Below are positions 60,601 through 64,000 of a stretch of 64,000 nt of DNA, piece by piece (position 1 is the stretch's first letter; every line of letters starts with the position of its first letter). The notes below the pieces were generated by a model, which was not told where the DNA came from, did not search any database, and worked only from the letters and a program-made list of their open reading frames with translations. Origin of the DNA: Lucinisca nassula (lineage: Eukaryota; Mollusca; Bivalvia; Lucinida; Lucinidae); NCBI GenBank assembly GCA_963580285.1, contig OY757025.1:115943900-116007899 (forward strand), in the 5' to 3' direction. Both the position numbers and the translations under genes were made by a program.

Positions 60601-63178
60601 AAATCGTCGGTTTTACGGTCGCAAATTACGTTTTACGGCTCCGCTAGCGCGTCGCCGTAAAACGAAATTTCCGACCGTAAAACCTCCGATTTACCTCCCC
60701 AAATGACAATTTTCAGTACAGTTATCCCCTAAATATACCAAGGTAAATCTCTGGGAAGCCCATAATTGACATTTAATAGCTTTCGATAGGTCCATTTCTT
60801 ATTTCAGTGATATCAGACTTAATTTATTTGTCGTGCCTATACTTCTAGATAAAAGTATTAACACTGATCAGGCGCCGCGTTCTGAGCGGGCTGAGGCTTC
60901 GTTCTTTGGTTGCATGGCGGTGGGCCGGACTCCGGACTCTTTGATGACGGTCCCAACTTATACCCTATATATTCGGGAAGGGTGGAGTCGGATATTTCCT
61001 GGGTTCGACCCTCCGAGATCTAATTGGTGGTTTTCTTCTGCTCTGACGTCGGATTTTTGTTGAGTCCTCAACCCTGTAAATCTATGCATAAACATTTTAC
61101 CATGTGTTTTATCATGACTCACTATTTGTTATTGTAATTTTGTTTGCTACTGTACTGGAACTTAGGGCCGGCCTCGGTAGCTCAGTCGGTGCACGTCTGA
61201 CTGGTGATCAGGAGGACGCGGGTTCGATACCTGCCGGGGTCGGCAACATTCTTTCGCAGAGATTGATCATGAAATCTTTTCTAAGGTCATTCTCTCCCTT
61301 CCGCTGATTCAAGAAGGGTAGTTGTCAGTTTCTGACGTAAGAATGTGCACTGAACTTGTTAACCGCTTACGTATAAGCCTGTCCAGGAAAGTGTGGATAG
61401 GTAAACGGATCGGCTCAAAAATGACCTAAATAGTGTTGACTGGGCCGTTAACCCCCAACCAGACAAACGCAAACTTGAACTGAGGGCTAGGGTTGAAATT
61501 TCATAAAACTCCGGAGTTGAAACGCACCCGCCCCCCAATTAGTTTTACTACCGGCCGTCCCAAGGCGGTCGTTCTTTTGCTGTTTGGCTTTGTGCCGTCT
61601 GCTTTTGTGTGTGCCTCCGTGTCACTTTCTATAGGTGACTTGAGACGGCTGCGTTTTTGGAATGTGGCCTTTCCTGAGTAACTTTCTCTACTTGTTTGAT
61701 CAGATCTGGGCATATACCATGTATATTGGATAATAAAATCCTTTTTTGTGAAGTGTGACATATACCAAGGCATGCAGAAATACGCATGCGCGCATCCGGA
61801 AAGGTGCAAGGTAACATGGGCGATCAGCGAAGACTCTGATCAGACTGATCAGAGTCTTGGCAAATCGCAAGAGTTAACTCTGAATCCTTGGTGCATGCAT
61901 ATGCGCCGGTATAGCTGTTTAGAACCCTTACTGTTCGCAGTTGTCATCTTGTTCCTATCAAATACAGTGACTATTTATATGATGATGAGTGAGTGAGTGT
62001 TTTTGAGTTTTATGTCCCACCAATAGCTAAGGTCAAACGGAGACGGGATCCCGGTTGAAAAACTCACCCGAAAGTCTGAAGAAGCCCGGGATCGATCCTT
62101 CGATCCCTGGTTTACAAGGCGAGTAGCGTAACCACTACATCACGGAGGCTTCTATATGATGCTGAGTGATGACCTTCGATTTAATATCAGCAATTGCAGA
62201 CGAACATACGGCTCTTAAGCACTGAAGAATCTAATCAATTTATTTATGGGACGAAATAACACAGCTTTTGTTGTTCACTGCGGATAGCTTTAAGGGGAAT
62301 GGGAACACCTTCGGGAGAGGGCTGGCTAATCGGAGCTGAAAAGATAATCGATTATCATTCTTGTCATTGCGATCGATACTCGATTAGTAATCACTGAAGA
62401 GTTGGTTATAATTTCACCTGTCTGGCTTTCTGTCTGAGCATGACTCCTACCATATGCTGTACTTTGCCATATGTATTTGAACAGACAGACCTGAGCAAAC
62501 AGTGTCGACCCAGATGAGACGCCGTAGAATGCGGCGTCTCATCTGGGTTTGCACTGTTTGCCACTCAAACAGCTATTTTAGACACAACTTTGGGTACTTA
62601 AGTTGTACTTATCAAATAATCGATCCAAGCAAATCAATAGTGATAATCATTTTCGTGGTTTGTTTGTTTGTTTTGAGGTTTAACGTCCCCGTCAACACTG
62701 TGGGTACTCGTTAGAAGCGTCTCAGTGAGTGAAGCAGTTCTGACAAGCACCCACACCCTATGAATGCAGTGTAAATAAGACAAATATCGCAGATTTTCAT
62801 CACAGAAGTACACATTTTGGAGATGTAAAAAATACTTAATATATCGAAAGGGAAGGACAAACCTTTATCATCAAGAGTTTCTTCCACAATTTTCAGACAC
62901 TGCATCACACTTTCATGTTTGGTAACATCCAGCCCTACAGGTATTATATTGCTTGAGCATTGTGTTCGAAACTCCTGCTGTGCTTGCTCAGTCAAACAAC
63001 ATGCGAAGACATGGAATCCCAGCTTATCAAGTCGTTTGGCCAGAAGGTTTCCAAATCCGGTATCACATCCGGTTACGAGCACGTAGCGGTGGTTGTAGTT
63101 TCGTATGCGCAAGGACTGCAGAAACCGCTTCACTGCTTGGTACAGTAAGAGTCCTGCACAAAAAATATACAGCCACAT
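45471..63178 (-). CDS. Retinol/steroid dehydrogenase-like SDR gene (four exons, last frameshifted)
   Basis: Join 63178-62863, 59205-58947, 56642-56479 and 45696-45471. With one base restored in the last exon, the product is 321 residues, the usual length for SDR9C-type enzymes (retinol dehydrogenase, 17-beta-HSD type 6, DHRS9 group). The N-terminal anchor begins MWLYIFCAGLLLYQ. The NAD(P) motif TGCDTGFG is at residues 36-43, NNAG at 112-115, N138, catalytic S164 (VNTSS), and Y177/K181 (YSVSK). It would oxidise or reduce a retinoid or steroid at the endoplasmic reticulum; the substrate is inferred from family. Introns are phase 1, 2, 1. Intron 3 (10.8 kb) holds a dead LINE. The frameshift near 45588 could be a real lesion, an allele or an assembly error. 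Confidence 0.85.
45725..45925. mobile_element. Dispersed repeat, relative of 42974-43270
   Basis: ACCTTTACCACACTCTAGGC, TTCAGCAGACGACAATTTGA and CAAAATGTCGTCTGCAGAAA. It lies in intron 3 of the SDR gene, just upstream of the last exon. Confidence 0.5.
46208..47135 (+). mobile_element. SINE A split by a TTAA element
   Basis: Head CGCGCCCACCCATCGCGGAA to ACTAGTAATCGGCTT (46322), then resuming at 46951 (GAAAAGGTCTAAGTCTATCC) to GTTGACAGGGACGTAAAGCC. Confidence 0.65.
46323..46950. mobile_element. TTAA-target element with CCCTTTACCACTCAG TIRs
   Basis: Left TTAA|CCCTTTACCACTCAG; right CTGAGTGGTAAAGGG|TGAA. Perfect 15-bp inverted ends. TTAA targeting and a CCC start are piggyBac-like; the right-hand TTAA has drifted to TGAA. 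The interior (TGTCTGGGGTCAAAAATGCC) has no transposase frame, so it is non-autonomous. Confidence 0.75.
47200..47425. mobile_element. Family H element, partial hairpin
   Basis: AAAACATAGACTATGGGAAC, CTCGTTAGAACCACTTAAAT and AGAAATAAGAAAAATAATGT. The inner right arm is lost. The 3' flank ATTATATAGGTATGTTTTCG matches the flank at 59600. Confidence 0.55.
47430..47620. repeat. Dispersed repeat, inverted copy of 53590-53770
   Basis: ACACCAAAGGGAAAGAAACA and GGACAGTTACTTTCCCACAA are the complement of GTTTCTTTCCCTTTGGTGT and TTGTGGGAAAGTAACTGTCC inside the LINE region. Confidence 0.6.
47735..47873. repeat. Large hairpin, arms AATCAAGAAATTTCGTATTG
   Basis: TTGGCCCAGGTACAGGTCC and GGTCTGCTGTATTGGC pair with GCCAATACAGCTGACC and GGACCTGTAACTGGGCC; loop GAGGCCGAAGGCC. 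Target-like AT-rich flanks. Confidence 0.75.
48445..48590. repeat. Large hairpin, arms TTGATTGATTACGGGGAAAT
   Basis: AATAATTCACTCGTGTTCTA and AAGGC pair with GCCTTAGAACACTTGTGAAT and CACCGTAATCGATCAA. The loop includes CTTTCGCTATTGCTCACTCG. Confidence 0.7.
48806..48894. repeat. Near-perfect hairpin, ~40-bp arms
   Basis: GGTCATTTCATATGAAATTT-ATGAAAC is mirrored by GTTTCATAAATTTCATATGA-AATGACC with a very short loop. ATCTTACAC and GTGTAAGAT close it. Confidence 0.8.
49015..49260. mobile_element. Family H element, near full length
   Basis: Left GACCCCCTGAAGCCCCACTT, TATATAGTAAAACTGGGGTT, then hairpin 49111-49200 (AAATATAGATTGTGTGTACT / GAGTACCCACAATCTATATT), then AGCAGAAATATGAAAAATAT. The best left half of the family. 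Confidence 0.7.
49261..50210. other. Intronic stretch without recognised exon
   Basis: Part of SDR intron 3. The open frame at 49633-49926 (MAEPNSHCHVLNCG) has no domain or splice support. TTGAGTATACGACAATGGCT and GTCATTGTCACGTACTCAAC form a small imperfect inverted pair at 49620-49675. Confidence 0.4.
50218..50352. repeat. Large hairpin with GATATCA arms
   Basis: TTTTGATATCAAGTTTATCA, GGCTCGGCTTCGAGAACGC and GTAGAATCGC pair with GCGATTCTAC, GCGTTCTAGAAGCCTTGCC and TGATGAACCTGATATCAAAA. Confidence 0.7.
50395..50895. mobile_element. Element G relative split by repeat F
   Basis: Left ACTAGAAGATTCGGTAGAAA-GCCTTTCGCATGC; right AGATTTGAATTCACATTTTT-GGGTGACTTCG and CAAACAAATCTTATCTGCTA. Both match element G at 31817-32082. 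Confidence 0.55.
50490..50775 (-). mobile_element. Repeat F, inverted copy 4
   Basis: On the minus strand CTTTGGAAGCAAAGAATACA to ACGGCCGCCACAAG. TTTATAGAACATATTT occurs on both sides, the same direct terminal repeat as in copy 3. Confidence 0.65.
52298..52338. repeat. Poly-T/poly-G tract in the dead LINE
   Basis: About 24 T followed by about 13 G on the plus strand. It sits exactly where the RT frame after CKAFDK should continue, so an expansion or a foreign insertion junction broke the gene. Homopolymer length may be unreliable in the assembly. Confidence 0.8.
53097..53780. repeat. Secondary insertion inside the dead LINE
   Basis: 53150-53275 repeats the LINE's own C-terminal region (compare 51470-51600) in the same orientation. 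Then come unique sequence, a run of about 18 C near 53503-53522, and 53540-53770, a dispersed repeat also found inverted at 47430-47620. Confidence 0.55.
56479..56642 (-). CDS. SDR exon 3
   Basis: Acceptor CTCTCTTTACAG ends at 56643; donor GTATGT at 56478. 164 bp, entering in phase 2 and leaving in phase 1. It encodes RELYSTGVTVHIIEPGGFNT (the IEPGxFxT block after the active site) and KIRQDMTSLYQKADREVQDY, then YGQEYIEK. The first base completes the Arg of DRLRREL from exon 2. Confidence 0.88.
56830..57510 (-). pseudogene. LINE RT C-terminal fragment, minus strand
   Basis: Residues VYFIKYLDMTITHDLRWNAH and ANRTLGFLRRNLRQCPQDVK are the YLG-RW/LGFLRRNL block. Frameshifts precede a tail similar to the 15205 fragment. 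It sits in SDR intron 2. Confidence 0.65.
57705..57795. repeat. Hairpin, arms TTGCCCTTGTGTGAGGGGAA
   Basis: Left TTGCCCTTGTGTGAGGGGAA-TATGACAATTTGTTCACC; right GGTGAACAAATCGTCACATT-CCCCTCACACAAGGGCAA; loop CACGACAGTC. Perfect over most of its length. Confidence 0.8.
57797..58145. mobile_element. Long-hairpin MITE (family P3), copy 2
   Basis: Hairpin 57811-57935 (AATTTATTAAACGAGTTGAG / CTCAACGAGTTTAATAAATT, loop GCGAGGCTTCGCCGAG) and flank GCATATTTAATCCACTAGTG, matching 4106-4490. Confidence 0.75.
58374..58722. mobile_element. Tigger/pogo-like MITE T, copy 2
   Basis: CAGTAGAACTTCGATGGCTC and GAGCCATTGAAGTTCGACTG with TA on both sides; family H hairpin in the middle at about 58513-58582. It lies in SDR intron 2, ~225 bp from exon 2. 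Confidence 0.8.
58790..58940. repeat. Short repeats of GTTCAAAAGTGGTCTTAAAG
   Basis: Three direct and one inverted copy (AAGTGGTCTT; GATCACCTTTGAACA) form an imperfect hairpin just downstream of SDR exon 2. A related CTTTTGAACAGTCCCAAAAG is at 21500. Confidence 0.55.
58947..59205 (-). CDS. SDR exon 2 (active-site exon)
   Basis: Acceptor TTCCTTTTATTTCAG ends at 59206; donor GTACAT at 58946. 259 bp, entering in phase 1 and leaving in phase 2. It holds LWGIVNNAGVVGAFAP, VDVNLYGMIRVTQAFLPLL, RGRIVNTSSMGGRVA and PYSVSKFGVEAFSDRLR: the stabilising NNAG, structural Asn, catalytic Ser and the YxxxK pair of classical SDRs, all intact. Confidence 0.92.
59370..59630. mobile_element. Family H element
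   Basis: Hairpin 59439-59521 (AAATATAGATTGTGGTTTCT / GAGTACCCATAATCTATATT). The right flank GTTTACCCCCTGTAAACCCC, then TCAAAATTATATAGGTGTGT, gives the best right half of the family. Confidence 0.7.
59820..60080. mobile_element. Family H element
   Basis: Hairpin 59908-59975 (CATAGGTTGCAGGTGCTCGT / ACGAGTACCCACAACCTATG) with perfect AACCGCCTC/GAGGCGGTT apex. Flanks match the copy at 1220-1460. Confidence 0.75.
60345..60735 (-). mobile_element. Long-hairpin MITE P4, inverted copy 2
   Basis: Complement of 22460-22860, including CACTTGCGTATGTAACGCGA, GACAGTATATTCTGCAATAT and the AAATTGTCATTTGGGGAGGT arms. High identity suggests recent spread. Confidence 0.75.
60740..61160. other. Intronic stretch without recognised exon
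   Basis: SDR intron 1. The open frame at 60833-61063 has no domain or start context that I can support. Confidence 0.4.
61166..61475 (+). mobile_element. SINE B, complete reference copy
   Basis: Head GGCCGGCCTCGGTAGCTCAG-TCGG, B-box GGTTCGATACC, T-arm and acceptor closing in GTCGGC. Body ACATTCTTTCGCAGAGATTG, central AACTTGTTAACCGCTTACGT-ATAAGCCTGTCCAGG, tail AATGACCTAAATAGTGTTGA-CTGGGCCGTTAACC. It is tRNA-derived but has no genuine tRNA 3' context, so not a tRNA gene. Confidence 0.8.
61993..62152 (-). mobile_element. SINE C with 17-bp target duplication
   Basis: Head GAAGCCTCCGTGATGTAGTG on the minus strand and tail GGGACATAAAACTC. TATATGATGATGAGTGA (61976-61992) and TATATGATGCTGAGTGA (62153-62169) differ by one base. 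Confidence 0.8.
62324..62658 (-). mobile_element. Repeat E, inverted copy 2
   Basis: GGCTAATCGGAGCTGAAAAG at the left; AGACCTGAGCAAACAGTGTC and the GAGACGCCGTAGAATGCGGCGTCTC hairpin in the middle (split here for length); ATAATCATTTTCGTGG at the right. Matches 32083-32469 reversed. Confidence 0.7.
62669..62760. repeat. SINE A tail fused to a family H hairpin
   Basis: TTTGAGGTTTAACGTCCCCG-TCAACACTG (62674-62700, family A tail) runs straight into TGTGGGTACTCGTTAGAAGC, an H hairpin closing CAAGCACCCACAC. The whole SINE body is missing. Confidence 0.65.
62863..63178 (-). CDS. SDR exon 1 (anchor and cofactor-binding exon)
   Basis: ATG at 63178-63176, chosen because MWLYIFCAGLLLYQ matches the start of vertebrate microsomal retinol dehydrogenases; the frame is open three codons further up but without ATG. 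Donor GTTTGT at 62862, phase 1. It encodes a hydrophobic anchor (about 1-18), basic RFLQSLRIRN, RYVLVTGCDTGFGNLLAKRL (Rossmann Gly motif), FACCLTEQAQQEF and VGLDVTKHESV (the LDVT adenine-side motif). The upstream 800 bp would hold the promoter; no TATA box is clear. Confidence 0.9.
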
Positions 63179-63490
63179 CACTGGCACTGAAATATAAAAC
63201 GTATGTATGTCTAAAGAACATACAAGTGTTGTTTAACACACGGCAAAATATTATAAACACATTCACATCACAGTTGTCGATAAAATTCCGAGCATGCGCA
63301 TGCAAATATAATCAGTGATAAGATGTCACTCTTTTTTTTTCTTTTTCAGAGGTAAAAAGCTTGACATTTCATGCGAATTGCCTGCCCAGCAGACGATTCA
63401 TATGTAAGCTAAAGCCTTATTTTGGTTTAAACTTTATTTTATTGTAAAACAAATACATCAAATAGATAAAGACACATATTGAATACATAA

Positions 63491-63620
63491 CCCAGCAGGC
63501 ACACGTCGCTAGGGCAACGTCAAATCAACGTCGGTGCAACGTCGTAGATGTGACGTTGCATAAACATGACGTTGCACCGACGTTGATGTGACGTCACAAT
63601 TACGTCATGTGCCTGCTGGG
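63491..63620. mobile_element. 130-bp palindromic MITE, CCCAGCAGGCACACGTC ends
   Basis: Left CCCAGCAGGCACACGTCGCT; right GACGTAATTG-complement ACGTCATGTGCCTGCTGGG. The inside is built of ACGTTG/CAACGT words (GTCGGTGCAACGTCGTAG / GACGTTGCACCGACGTTG). It lies about 310 bp upstream of the SDR start codon and carries several TGACGT/ACGTCA words, the core of CRE-type sites; any regulatory role is inference. Confidence 0.75.
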
Positions 63621-64000
63621 AAATACACTAGTATCATTCGATCCAAAAGAAAGTCAAATGACCTACGAGGAATTACAATTATAGTGCTGTGCTAACTGAC
63701 TAAGAATTAACAAGATCGTTTTTAATGACAGATTCTATCTGTCATCTCTAGCTATCCTGCGTATTGTAAAGTAGTTCCGGCTTTCTTACGACTTTCTTCC
63801 GGCTTTGACCGCCAAAGAAATATGAGTCCGCACAAAAATGTAGTCCGGTTAGGCGCAGTTATCAAAATTGTACATCCTATAATCGCAATACAAACTTTTG
63901 AAGCAGACGACTTGACGATTTTATCTTACCTTTCAGAGAATATATTCAGCACTTCATATGAATCAGCTGCATCATGCGAGACTGTATACCTAGATCAATG
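63621..64000. other. Window end, no feature recognised
   Basis: AT-rich sequence upstream of the SDR gene. No exon or repeat family placed. Confidence 0.4.

Noticed and set aside
61166..61240. Functional tRNA genes at 61166, 8330-8401, 5080-5150, 22345-22412 and 62083-62152
   Set aside because: Each tRNA-like head runs straight into a repeated body and tail, with target duplications at several. They are SINE heads.
63176..63187. SDR start three codons upstream (GTG)
   Set aside because: The codon is GTG. The next codon but two is ATG and gives the usual MWLY start of the family.

Overview
This is a eukaryotic, metazoan window from a very repeat-rich, intron-rich genome. The repeats (tRNA-derived SINEs, many hairpin MITEs, a 145-bp tandem element opening with AGCTCACCTGAGC, CR1-like LINEs) and the animal-type introns point to a mollusc. 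A heterodont bivalve such as a venerid clam is my best guess; it rests on recollection of repeat style, not on a search. No rRNA gene, CRISPR array or bacterial operon is present. By eye I recovered two split host genes that no long open reading frame reveals, because their exons are short.

(1) Plus strand, about 21.3-42.5 kb: a gene with at least four exons (21276-21425, 24846-25028, 30374-30457, 42277-42479), all joined in phase 1. Three exons each encode a six-cysteine module of antistasin type (C-x6-C-x3-C-x10/11-C-x2-C-x-C) and one encodes a Gly/Ser/Thr-rich linker. The last exon carries the stop. The 5' exons, including any signal peptide, were not found.

(2) Minus strand, 63.2-45.5 kb: a four-exon short-chain dehydrogenase of the retinol/17-beta-hydroxysteroid dehydrogenase type. 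Membrane anchor, TGxxxGxG, NNAG, Ser and YxxxK are all in place and the intron phases match. The last exon seems to lack one base, which cuts off the C-terminus.

Transposons dominate the rest. The last intron of gene 1 holds an antisense three-ORF LINE (32.5-40.1 kb) with all ORFs open: a PHD-finger protein, a coiled-coil protein and a 1155-residue endonuclease/reverse transcriptase, with tandem monomers upstream. It sits in a repeat (E), which sits in an inverted-repeat element (G), which sits in a 180-bp tandem array; target duplications mark each level. The last intron of gene 2 holds a decayed CR1-like LINE (51.1-55.8 kb). More LINE pieces lie at 1.5, 15.3, 17-18, 20 and 57 kb.

Four SINE families are distinguishable. 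Family A is about 290 bp with no obvious tRNA head, has some twenty copies or pieces, and target duplications are visible at several. Families B, C and D have tRNA-like heads. A and B share a central block and a 3' tail. There are also many terminal-inverted-repeat MITEs, long perfect hairpins, GA microsatellites and minisatellites, including one built of 22-bp palindromes containing GATATC.

Layout: 0.1-21 kb, repeats only apart from one possible terminal exon at 678-775; 21-42.5 kb, the antistasin-like gene with repeat-filled introns; 42.5-45.4 kb, intergenic repeats; 45.5-63.2 kb, the dehydrogenase gene; 63.2-64 kb, its upstream flank with one MITE. The two host genes converge, with their 3' ends about 3 kb apart. 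Element edges given without a target duplication or inverted repeat are approximate to about 20 bp.
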